DNA of 22,885 bases, from positions 20,001-42,885 of the forward strand of contig JAQGDQ010000727.1 in NCBI GenBank assembly GCA_030141605.1. Reading direction: 5' to 3'. The notes under the pieces are model-generated. The model made no database searches and had not been told where the DNA came from. It saw only the letters and a program-made list of their open reading frames with translations. Shown here piece after piece: positions 1 through 10,032 of the stretch. Within the stretch, counting starts at the first letter, position 1. Every line of letters starts with the position of its first letter. This DNA comes from Tubiluchus corallicola (Eukaryota > Priapulida > Priapulimorpha > Priapulimorphida > Tubiluchidae). The translations under genes were made by a program, and so were the position numbers.

Positions 1-80
1 AATCCTGCTGGGAGGCAATGGAAAGATACACAAGATGGTTGATCAACTTCTAGTGGTGATATTTATCGTTTTTTCCACAG
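1..80 (+). other. End of an upstream intron of the transporter gene
   Basis: The stretch ends in a T-rich tract and CACAG at 76-80, a good splice acceptor for the exon starting at 81. A preceding exon could end within the first 40 bases, but no donor and reading frame could be fixed. Confidence 0.45.
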
Positions 81-1988
81 ATGACAATGTTTGACATTTT
101 TCGGGACAAGGTGCATAGACGCGTTCAGTTTCTCAGTTTTTCCATCCATCTATCTCTTATTCTCGGAGGTTGCAATGCGGTGAGACGAATTTTAATCATA
201 TTGTGGTTTTATTCGTATCGTACCTGGGTTTGCCGGGAAAAAGCTACTGATACTAAACTAAGACAGCACGCGCCTAATTCAATAATATAGAATCAATCTG
301 TCTACTTGTCTCAAAAATGTCCAGTTCGGGTCGTTCCTATGCAAATGTATATAAAAACTACCAGCAATTGACTCAAATAACTCCGCACAATTGATTGTAC
401 GTTTTTGGTTACACTGATGTAAACAAAGTAACGGCCCGCCAACTAGCGGTCAGTTCGCGAAACAGTTTGCAGGACTTTTAACGGTTTAGATTTTGCCCAA
501 TTTTTGCTATATACAAAGTAACGGCCCGCCAACTAGCGGTCAGTTCGCGAAACAGTTTGCGAGACATTTAACGGTTTAGATTTTGCCCAATTTTTGCTAT
601 ATACAATGTGATGGCCCGCCAACTAGCGATCAGTTCGCGAAACAGTTTGCGGCACTTTTAACGGTTTAGATTTTGCCCAATTTTTGCTATATACAATGTG
701 ATGGCCCGCCAACTAGCGATCAGTTCGCGAAACAGTTTGCGGCACTTTTAACGGTTTAGATTTTGCCCAATTTTTGCTATATACAATGTGATGGCCCGCC
801 AACTAGCGATCAGTTCGCGAAACAGTTTGCGGCACTTTTAACGGTTTAGATTTTGCCCAATTTTTGCTATATACAATGTGATGGCCCGCCAACTAGCGAT
901 CAGTTCGCGAAACAGTTTGCGGCACTTTTAACGGTTTAGATTTTGCCCAATTTTTGCTATATACAAAGTAACGGCCCGCCAACTAGCGGTCAGTTCGTGA
1001 AACAGTTTGCAGGACTTTTAACGGTTTCGATATTGCCCAATTTTTGTTATATACAACGTGACGGCCTGCCAACTAGCGGTCAGTTCGCGAAACAGTTTGC
1101 GGGACTTTTAACGGTTCAGATTCTGTGAGATTTTTGTGATATCCATAAAAGCGAAACCCGGGAAACCGAGATATGAGTATCTGGATAGGCCTCGTACCAG
1201 CTTAGCTAGCAGAATAATTATTTGCTTTGATTAAAGTTGAGTCTTTAAAGTCTACCATATTTAAAGTTAAACCAAGGCTCACTTTTATATATGCTTTTGC
1301 ACCTTAAAATCCTACTCTCGTTTCAAATTCTCTATTTCTTTCACTGTAAACTTATTGCAAAACTTGTTTTTCCTTTGTCATTCTATCACTTCCATGAAGA
1401 ACTGCCATTTTTCGTTGCGCGAGAACAGTCACGTGGTGACCAAAGATCAGTAACCAAGGACGCTCTCTGTACGTCGTACGCGAAACATGGCGATCTTTAC
1501 ACCAATGCAAGTAATTCACCAAAAACCAGAGACACTAACAGGAAAACATTTATTAACGAATTGTAATTTGACTACTGAAATTAGAAGGAAATATCCTAGT
1601 GTCTAATGTTATATAGAGCAACCAGGCATTTGAAATTTGCTCTCAAGTGGTACAAACTTTTCAAAACTAACAGTGGTTTTACTAATGTTTACTAGTCGCT
1701 TAAAACATCAAACTAAAATGTACAATCACTTTTTCAATGGTATAACGTTGGTACAACAATTTCATGTGCTAATATCATCCACCTGGTGAGAAATTCTTGA
1801 AAAAAACAATAAATGGACTGTAAATTTTCTGCTACACCAGTTTTTGTATTAATCATTGCATTTACACACTACTACTACTACTACTGCTACTGCTACTGCT
1901 ACTGCTACTGCTACTGCTACTACTACTGCTACTGCTACTGCTACTGCTACTGCTACTGCTACTGCTACTGCTACTGCTACTGCTACTG

Positions 1989-2054
<66 letters not shown>

Positions 2055-5000
2055 GTACTACTACTACTAGTGATGGAACCGTGCGGAAAGCCACTGTTAA
2101 CAATGAAATTGCTTCTTTTCTAATGAACGCTCAAAACGCTAAGAAAATCCAATATTCGAAACGACGAATTTGAAAGGTTGAAATTTCGCAAAAATGTGAA
2201 GACTTCAGATGGTTCGCACGATTTCGCGTACACACTATCCCATTTAAAATACAGGGATGGACAAATCATAGATAATAGATAGTATACAGCCCTTATTTGC
2301 CTGAACAGCAGGCCTACAGCTAAAAAAACTTACATTTAATAAAGTTCCTGCGTTGAGTAGTTGCAAAACAGTGGTGTCATCTTAATCAAGTTATCTTAAT
2401 TTCACATACTATTAACAAATAATAGTCTTTCTATCTTTTATATCATGTCATATATGAGCTTCATTCATTACATCATTCCATTTTAAGCACTAAATGTTTT
2501 TTTAGTCACACGATTCACTTTAAATTTTCAGATTATTTCCATTACTTTTTTTTTCTAACACTGTGTGGGACAATCTAACAAGCCCGGCTTTTTGATTGCC
2601 CGCAACACATTTACCTTCGTGTATAAGTGAACAGTGTTTGAGGCTTTTCCTGTGCAGTATTTCTTATTTGTATTATGTTCATTGTAGGCCCTTTCACTAG
2701 ATATTGTACATGAAACAATTGTAAATGTGTAATGTGAAATAAATGACTTATGACTTATGACTTACTTAGATGGTACTTAATCTTCCTAAATCTTACAGGC
2801 ACTGTTCTATTCGACTACCCATTTCACTCGCATTGGTCTAACACACACCCAAGCTGCATATCTAACTATGGGAATCGGAGGTTTGGATTTGATAGCTGTC
2901 CTGTGTGCCACCTGGAGTGTTGATCGACTGGGAAGACGAGGAACTCTCCTCACGGGAATTCTTGCATCTCTGATCCTGGCTATAGCGTTGACAACATCTT
3001 TATCTTTCCAGGTATCGCCATGTTTACTGCGTTCTTGTACATAGTTCATTAACAAACTACTTTTTACGTACCCGTCATGAATTAAAGGAAGACAGGATGA
3101 TTTTTCCTACACTACTCCGTTTTCAATACCGATAAAAACTATACATTTTAACGCAATTAATGCTGCAAAAGCGTTTCTGATAACTAAATAATAGATAAAA
3201 AAGTTAATTAATGGCGGGCAAGCCCAACTATTGATGACATCTCAAAATAACATAATTTTCAAGAACAAAAACATTGTTGCACGTGTTTGCGAAAGCGAAA
3301 ATTGAAGTACAGTGTTTCTGTGAGGTATTCAGTGTGTTGTACTAAAACTAGGCAAGTTTTAAATAAAAATTCAAATTTTAAATTTACCGCTGTGCTCACG
3401 CATCAGCTGTAGAATGTGTGTAGTTCGTCAGAAACTAACACATCTGAACTGAGAGGTACAGCCCCTGTTTCTGTGCAACGCTTTTCCAAAATGGAGGCGC
3501 TGGTACCCATCTAACTAGCGAAGGGCGAAATGCATGTAACAGCGAAGAACTAGTGGATGCGAAGGTGAATTTGCGTTTGTGAGGTAATAATTGTTTCACG
3601 TAAGTGATTTTTGAAAAAATAGTATGTTTCCTTTCAATATTTTAAAGAACAGATTGTTTTGACCTACAGTTTAAGATTGGGTCCGGTTTTGCTCTAAACA
3701 ACGAAATTAAATTCTGACATACGTTAACATCATTTCAGAAACTTCTGCATGATTATTTTGCAGTTGCTTTTTTATTTCAGGAGGTGAAATGGGTCAACAA
3801 TTACCTAAGTGTGATAATCATTGCCGTGTTCACAGCATTCGGAAATTTTGGACCAGGTGTGACGACACAGCACCGTTCTGTATCGCTACATGAATTCTTT
3901 TTCTTTCTGTACCTTTTGTAACTTCTTCAGCCTTTCAAATCTTGTCTATTAGATTTTTTGTTTAATAGATAAAGCAGCATTACAATTGCTTAAGATGTAC
4001 TACTGTAGAAAATTTCAACTATCCAGACACAACACTCTGATAAACTTTCAAAATAACCAATAAATACACAATCAATTAATAAACGTGTACGAAGTTTGAA
4101 AAAAACCCAATCGTCGAAGAATATTTACAGAATTTTAATGTACAATTTAAAATATTGAAATTACCACGCCATGTATGCGCATAAAAATCCTTCAGGACCG
4201 TTGAGTTTGCTATCTTTTGCATGGCTTTACGAAAAACTGCTCTCATTGAGCAGCATTTACAATTTTTGTAGGTTTCTACTCCTCACATAATAGATTTTCG
4301 TGCAAAATTTTACACTAAATGCATTAGCATACTTAAGACAAATTAAAAATCGATTTTTGTCGTATAAATTGAAAAAAAGTTTTCAGTAACTGCAGTGTTT
4401 GCACTGTAACAATGTACAGTATCGCTTGTGTGAAATCGGCTAATGCAGAAAATTTCAACTATCCAGACACAACAGTCTGATAAACTTTATCTTTAAATCT
4501 TCTTTATTTCTAAGGAGAAATTTCTGTTAAAAGATGAAACGACCTTAATTTCTCCTTCGCTGATTCCTTGGTTTTTCCTGGAATAGCAGCAGAACACTGC
4601 ACAGCTTGGGCTGTAGCAAGCAGGCGATCAATAAAATACTGTGTACGATCACGCAAGTATACACCAGACCAATTCACTCGATCGGCTATTTTTTACTTTC
4701 ATCCAACTAAGTCACTTATTAATGTTTAAACAAATAGTACGGTTAGATAGCCAGTACTCTCCAGAATAAAACAGTGCCTAATTTGTAATTTTTGTTTATT
4801 TTTATTTATTTATTTATTTATTTATTCATTTATTTATTTATCTATTTATTTATTTATTAGAGAAAATACTATTACGATTACATACAATTACACAAACTGA
4901 AAACAAAATTACTACAATTACTTTTCAAGTGAGCAATCAATTAGTGAACAAATGATGTAACTGCTTGCATCTGAGCTAAAAGCTGGAACTTGGTAAGCCC

Positions 5001-5559
5001 AGCTGCAATGCAAGGTGTGTTGTTTGAGGTTAGGGGAAGGACAAAAGAGATGTGCAATGAAAAGAGACGACATGGCGGTAAAATTAGGGTGTAAGTAAGC
5101 AATGTAAGTAGAAAAGGAGAAAAAACTAAAGCGACGAGATGATGATGATAAAAATGCAATGAAATGCAAGAATTTTCTCGTGCAAAGTGTCATAGCTCAT
5201 ACGGCTTCAGTTAAAATGGCTTCGCTTGCAGTTGCTGTATTTTATTTATGACAATATCCACTGAGACATTTTGCGCATTGATTAATTAATATTGTATTTT
5301 GAGAACCATGTGTCGAAATAAACTTGTGGCATCTTAACAAAATAGACCTGTTTATAAGCTACCCCGTCACACCTACACTGTTTATTTGTTTGTCTGTGTG
5401 TCTATCTGTTTGTCTGTCTGTTTGTTAGTCTGTCCGTCTGTCTGCCTGTTTGTCTGTTAGCTAGCTAGTTAGTTGGTTGGTTCGTTGGTTGGCTGGTTAG
5501 TTGGTTAATTGGTTAGTTGCTTAGTTAGTTAGTTCCTTAGTTAGTTAGTTACTTACTTA

Positions 5560-5591
<32 letters not shown>

Positions 5592-6024
5592 GTTGGTTGG
5601 TTGGTTGGTTGGTTGGGGTTGGTTAGTTGGTTAGTTAGTCAGTCAGTTAGTTAATTAATTTCACATGTTTATGGATCAATCGTGACAGTTTCTCCTATTC
5701 TTTACAGCTACCACATGTTGGATTATCACACCAGAACTGTTTCGTGACAACGCCAGATCCTCTGCCGTCGGTTTATCATCTCTTGTCACATTCGGAAGCA
5801 ATGGAATCTTTGCCTTCTCTTTCCTTCCCCTCTATACAGCCATGAACCAATACGTGTTCCTCATCTTCGCCGCTTTTTCCGCCATCTTTTTCGTGCACAT
5901 TTTTCTGGAGCTGCCGGAAACGAAGAGGAAATCTCCCGACGAGAATTTTTCCCATTTCTTGCACAAACACGAAAGGAGACAAGAAGAGAAAAATGGCGTC
6001 ATGCTACAGTCCACGCGTTTGTAA
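81..6024 (+). CDS. MFS sugar transporter (SLC2/GLUT-like), 3' part of a spliced gene; join(81..179, 2799..3011, 3781..3856, 5708..6024)
   Basis: This is the C-terminal part, about 234 residues, of a 12-helix membrane sugar transporter of the major facilitator superfamily. Four exons join without breaking frame. Exon 81-179 (phase 0) gives the cytoplasmic loop and the start of TM7, ending GGCNA. Exon 2799-3011 continues as ALFYST, so the joined GCNAALFYST matches the family's GINAVFYYST, and it carries the loop signature VDRLGRR. Exon 3781-3856 ends one base into a codon. Exon 5708-6024 gives GPATTCWIITPELF, the PETK motif and the stop. Each junction has an AG acceptor after a pyrimidine-rich tract and a GT donor. 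The 5' exons (TM1-6) lie upstream of the window. Residues that coordinate glucose in GLUT1 are changed (Gln282/Gln283 positions read Leu-Ile, the Glu380 position reads Asn), so the substrate may not be glucose. The family call is firm; the substrate is unknown. Confidence 0.8.
423..1142. repeat. Tandem repeat, 90-bp unit, 8 copies
   Basis: Eight head-to-tail 90-bp units start at 423, 513, 603, 693, 783, 873, 963 and 1053. Each contains GGCC(C/T)GCCAACTAGCG and the palindrome TTCGCGAA. The four central units (603-962) appear identical and share changes (AATGTGATGG instead of AAAGTAACGG). Units 1, 2 and 7 share the other variant, and unit 8 is the most degraded. This pattern indicates recent amplification in the centre of an older array. 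There are no unique spacers, so it is not a CRISPR. Confidence 0.95.
1868..2070. repeat. CTA/CTG trinucleotide microsatellite (about 200 bp)
   Basis: The array is pure (CTA)n at both ends with a CTGCTA hexanucleotide core of roughly 20 units. On the minus strand it reads CAG and TAG triplets. It is intronic; the long low-complexity open frames it creates in several frames are not genes. Confidence 0.97.
2738..2763 (+). repeat. Possible 3' tail of a retroposon: AATAAA followed by (ATGACTT)3
   Basis: An AATAAA signal at 2738-2743 runs directly into three tandem copies of ATGACTT (2743-2763). A short 3' terminal tandem repeat after a polyadenylation-like signal is typical of some non-LTR retrotransposons and SINEs. 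No coding part is recognised upstream, so only the tail is suggested. It lies 35 bp before the acceptor of the next exon. Confidence 0.35.
3012..3780 (+). other. Intron 2 (769 bp)
   Basis: The donor is GTATCG at 3012 and the acceptor is TTTATTTCAG ending at 3780. The content is AT-rich unique-looking sequence. I see no repeat array or coding signal inside it. Confidence 0.75.
4007..4049. repeat. Dispersed direct repeat, copy 1
   Basis: About 42 bp beginning AGAAAATTTCAACTATCC recurs at 4447-4488 with one mismatch seen. The two copies sit 440 bp apart in the same intron, with unrelated sequence between and around them. Confidence 0.8.
4447..4488. repeat. Dispersed direct repeat, copy 2
   Basis: Second copy of the segment at 4007-4049. 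The single difference is C/G in CAACACTCTG versus CAACAGTCTG. Confidence 0.8.
4794..4858. repeat. (TTTA)n microsatellite
   Basis: About 16 units of TTTA with a few interruptions (TTCA, TCTA), inside intron 3. Confidence 0.95.
5380..5660. repeat. Degenerate tetranucleotide block (TTGT, CTGT, TAGT, TTGG, TTGC)
   Basis: About 280 bp of 4-base periodicity changes unit along its length, from TTTG/TCTG to TAGT to TTGC to TTGG to TAGT. It ends about 47 bp upstream of the acceptor of the last transporter exon. Confidence 0.92.
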
Positions 6025-6447
6025 TAACGAAAGTTTTTTATGCTAATTTGCTGGCTCTAGTCTCAGGAAAAACTACATCACAAACACTAGGGACTCGTCT
6101 GTAGATACTGTGAAACTGCAGCACCCTCTGTTTTCATTCAATATTATCGATAATATTCAATATAATAAGTCTTTGTTCTTTAGCTCTTTCTATATACTTG
6201 TACAGAAGCAGAGCACGTGAGTACTGTTTGCTTCACAGTCCAGCACAGTGATGTGTTTGGCTGTTGTGCGCATATGTCTCAGATAACAAGCTGTACGCAG
6301 CACTGCTAGCGTCTGCTGCTAGGTAGAGAAAGTACTGTCGCTAACACAGTACGTTCTCAGTTGTCACGTGCTTAAAAATCGCGTACCAGCATCATCTTGA
6401 CCTGCGGCCATTTAGGGTCGAGCAAAGAATATTTTTGTTTGGGACTT

Positions 6448-6565
6448 TATCAAGTTTATGTATAAATTACAATTACAACATTAAAGTTACACGTGTTTGT
6501 TTCGTTTTACACAGTGTTAAAACAATGGCAGAAACCTTCTGAAGCAGCAACCATACTAATTTTAA
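6448..6565. repeat. Dispersed repeat, copy A
   Basis: It shares TATCAAGTTTATGT, AACATTAAAGTTACA, TTTACACAGT and GAAGCAGCA in the same order as 7805-7958. This copy lacks about 36 bp present near the 5' end of copy B. Confidence 0.75.
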
Positions 6566-7804
6566 CTACAGACTTCACTGATCACAAAGTACTCAGCTGA
6601 AAATAGTTGCCGTCTCCTAGATGTACAGAGCAATGATTCTCAACAAGTACAACACTTCCTAATTTCCTACACCTGCTGCAGCAGTCATGCCACAATTCTG
6701 GTACAGATTATGCAAAACAAAGCATCATTGATAAATCTTTAGAGCTGATGTCAACATAGCACAATCTACTATCTTTCTTCCTACCATTTCCACTAACACA
6801 TCCTTCTACCCTTCCTGTGTGATCTAACCTTTCTCCTAGTTCTTTTTTTTGCTCACTCATCCATTCTTTTTTTATCAGGTTCACATGACAGTGGGCTTAG
6901 ACAAGCCTTTGCTTCTCTAGCCCACTGCAGTACAATTATTCTTTTATGATAACGATGGTGATGAAACATAACAATTTAATACAGTATGACGTAATAATTT
7001 TGATGTCACTGTGTGCTTAATGTCATTATATTGTACTGAATGTGATAATAATAATAAATAAAAGAAAAATGTAAGTGTGAATCTTTGAATCAATTGTGAA
7101 CCTGCCTGATCATGATAACTTGTCATGTAGTGTGAGTTAGTTGGTTAAATAGGTAACATTTTATTTAGTAACATTACAACTAGTTATTATTGTGTTTTTT
7201 TTATTTATTGAACTATTAAGAAAAGAAATACAGGGGATAAGGACTAACGACTTAGAAACAAAAAACTTTCCGTGCAAATCCATATTACTTAGCATTCCGC
7301 TTCCTTGCTTGAAAGAATCATGTAATTAGAAAAGGAAATTATTGATTATTTAAAATGTTTTCACCAATTGGTAAAATGTCGCTCACTCACCCTCCAGGGT
7401 GCGCCACTCACTAACAAAAACGCATTTTTAATCTTTCTGACAAGATGCAGTAATTTTAATTTTTACTTAATTAGCAACATGTATGTTACCACGTTCTTAC
7501 CGTCATGTTCTTGGATGTGATAATGTGTAAACTTAGCGTGTGTGCTTAAAACATAAATTATTTGACAATGGACGCCTTGCATCCACAAGAAATAAGTTCT
7601 GTGACTGTAAATGAACTACAACAGCTTAATTTTTCACAATTGTCTCTCCATGAGAAGGTTTCAATTAAGAAGAGACGCCGTTCAACACCTTCTCTTCGAA
7701 TATCTCGACCAAGGACAAGCAACAAGAACAACAAGAATTCGTAGCTTTTATTCTAAATGGTACCAACCAAAAATGCATTGTTTTGCTTCCCTTGTTTAGA
7801 ATTC

Positions 7805-7958
7805 TATCAAGTTTATGTGTAAAGCTTCATATCTTGTTTGTTTAAAATTACAATTACAAATTACAACATTAAAGTTACATAATTATGTTTGTTTCTCTTT
7901 ACACAGTATTAAAACGATGGCTAAAAGTTTTCCGAAGCAGCACCCCCATTAATTTTAG
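7805..7958. repeat. Dispersed repeat, copy B
   Basis: Direct-orientation counterpart of 6448-6565, about 1.36 kb downstream and clearly diverged. The pair looks like two insertions of one interspersed element. No element family is recognised. Confidence 0.75.
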
Positions 7959-8212
7959 CCTGGAGCCGCCACAGCATGTCGGAGATAATGCTAAACTAGT
8001 TTTGTTATAATTTTAAAGCATGCTGCGAAATGTAATATCTAGTTTCACTATTATAAATAAATAAATTTAAGCCACGTGTTGTGCATAACATACTGTTTAG
8101 TATTAGTACCGCCATCTATCGAAATTAAATGCAAACAAAAGCACAAGGCATAGGCACGTGCAAAATATAACAGGCAAAACACGCTAAAAACTCATTTACT
8201 GAATACTAAAGG

Positions 8213-8431
8213 TACGACTTCATTTGCGCGTAATGCGTGATGCGTAAACAAATGTTAAAAATTATTTAAACACGTGGAAGTGCTTCCATTTGTACGTAAT
8301 GCGTAATACAAAACGCGTAATACGTTTTCACTCGAACGCGATGGCTATCATCTGAACACGTATCACGCATTACGCATTACGTATCATGCGTACGCATTAC
8401 GGATCATACATTACGCGCGCACGGAGTCGCA
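8213..8431. mobile_element. MITE-like or foldback element with imperfect terminal inverted repeats
   Basis: About 219 bp bounded by 35-bp imperfect inverted repeats (8213-8247 and 8397-8431). An ungapped comparison gives 27 of 35 matches, including GCGCGTAATG and CGACT. The interior is packed with further copies of CGTAATGCG and its complement CGCATTACG, including a direct internal copy of the left arm around 8281-8310. It has no coding capacity. This fits a non-autonomous DNA transposon, but no superfamily is recognised and no clear target-site duplication was found. Confidence 0.5.
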
Positions 8432-8850
8432 AGTTAACACAGATGCAACATTTTACTATATTTTGCGTAATAATTACTTTAAAACGCAGGTTTGTCAAAT
8501 TTTTACTATTCGTTTTGTAGGGTGATGGAGTTACGATATTTTATCAAACGTTCTTTAAATTGAACAATCATTGTTTTATGAACGTAGAACAAAGAGCACG
8601 AATTCGAATCTAGGCTACTAAACTAAGTCTATGTAGGCTAACGATTAGTCGTATCATTGCGTTAGGATGCAGACGCTATTTTAATGTCTGCAGAATAATT
8701 TAAAAGAATGTGCGTTTTTTAAAAGTTTTTGGAATTTGGATTATCTCAAAATGAGCAATCAAGAAATAGAGGTAGACAGTTGAATACTTTGTTCTAGTAA
8801 GTAGTTCTTCTTTCTTCATATCTGTATGGCTTCGTAATTCCAGAGCAATG

Positions 8851-9049
<199 letters not shown>

Positions 9050-10032
9050 CTGTATTTGCATTCGCATTAGTACCCGTATCTGAATTTATACTTGTATTTC
9101 TATCTCTGTCTGTATCTCTATCTGTATCTGTATGTGCGTATGTATTTCTATTTGTATTTGTATCCCTATCTCTGTCTGTGTCTGTATCTGTATTTGTACT
9201 TGTATCTGCATCGCTATCTGTATCTGTATCTGTATATGTATCTCTATCACTATCTCTATCTGTATCTGTATTTGTATTTGTATCTGTATCTGTATTTGCA
9301 TTTGCATTTGCATTTGTATTTGTATTTGTATTTGTACCTGTATCTGTATCTGTATCTGTATTTGTACTTGTATCTGCATCCCTATTTGTATCTGTATCTG
9401 TATCTGCATCCCTATTTGTATCTGTATCTGTATCTGTATCTGTATCTGTATCTGTATCTGTATCTGTATCTGTATCTGTATCTGTATCTGTATCTGTATC
9501 TGTATCTGTATCTGTATCTGTATCTGTATCTGTATCTGTACCTGTACCTGTACCTGTACCTGTACCTGTACCTGTACCTGTACCTGTACCTGTACCTGTA
9601 CCTGTACCTGTACCTGTTTCTGTATCTGTATCTGTATCTGTATCTGTATCTGTATCTGTATCTGTATCTGTATCTGTATCTGTATCTGTATCTGTATCTG
9701 TATCTGTATCTGTATCTGTATCTGTATCTGTATCTGTATCTGTATCTGTATCTGTATCTGTATCTGTATCTGTATCTGTATCTGTATCTGTATCTGTATC
9801 TGTATCTGTATCTGTATCTGTATCTGTATCTGTATCTGTATCTGTATCTGTATCTGTATCTGTATCTGTATCTCTATCTGTATCTGTACCTGTACCTGTA
9901 CCTGTACCTGTACCTGTACCTGTACCTGTACCTGTACCTGTACCTGTACCTGTACCTGTACCTGTATCTGTATCTGTATCTGTATCTGTATCAGTATCAG
10001 TATCAGTATCTGTATCTGTATCTGTATCTGTG
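9050..10032. repeat. Hexanucleotide array (TGTATC)n with TGTACC sub-blocks, about 980 bp
   Basis: Six-base periodicity spans the whole interval. The left third (9050-9420) is degenerate (TGTATT, TGCATT, TCTATC and others). The core from 9421 is almost pure TGTATC. Two pure TGTACC blocks (9537-9614 and 9885-9962) each have exactly 13 units, 348 bp apart. Near the right end are TCAGTA variants. Long open frames of 300 or more codons in several frames result only from the array lacking stops and are not genes. Confidence 0.97.

Larger units (their letters stand above)
180..2798 (+). other. Intron 1 in this window (2.6 kb)
   Basis: The donor is GTGAGA at 180 and the acceptor is TCTTACAG ending at 2798. 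It holds the 90-bp tandem repeat (423-1142), a trinucleotide array (1868-2070) and a retroposon-like tail (2738-2763). Short open frames at 943-1128 and 1291-1566 have no recognisable domain. I see nothing else in 1143-1867 or 2071-2737. Confidence 0.7.
3857..5707 (+). other. Intron 3 (1.85 kb)
   Basis: The donor is GTGTGA at 3857 and the acceptor is TTCTTTACAG ending at 5707. It contains a duplicated 42-bp segment, a TTTA array and a 280-bp degenerate tetranucleotide block near its 3' end. Small open frames at 4918-5193 on the minus strand show no domain. Confidence 0.75.
6025..8850. other. Non-coding region after the transporter stop (3' UTR and intergenic)
   Basis: No recognised gene on either strand. 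It contains two copies of a dispersed repeat, a MITE-like element, an 18-bp palindrome (AATATTATCGATAATATT, 6140-6157) and an 9-bp-arm hairpin (CAGTGGGCT/AGCCCACTG, 6889-6927). Candidate polyadenylation signals are ATTAAA at 6480-6485 and overlapping AATAAA at 7053-7062, so the 3' UTR end is uncertain. A 60-codon open frame at 7562-7744, rich in Arg, Lys and Ser at its end, has no recognisable domain and is not called. Confidence 0.6.

Noticed and set aside
423-1142. CRISPR array
   Set aside because: The units are contiguous 90-bp copies with no unique spacers, and they lie in an intron of a eukaryotic gene.
1813-2173. Open frames encoding Tyr-Cys, Val-Ala or Thr-Ala runs
   Set aside because: They are translations of the CTA/CTG microsatellite inside an intron.
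2807-3055. Minus-strand open frame of 82 codons
   Set aside because: It is the antisense of the transporter exon at 2799-3011, whose plus-strand translation matches the MFS family and joins in frame to its neighbours.
7562-7799. Two overlapping 60-codon open frames
   Set aside because: No domain, signal, splice context or compositional support; the size is expected by chance in AT-rich DNA.
9050-10032. Telomeric repeat
   Set aside because: TGTATC is not a G-rich telomere unit, has many variants, and is flanked by non-telomeric DNA on both sides.
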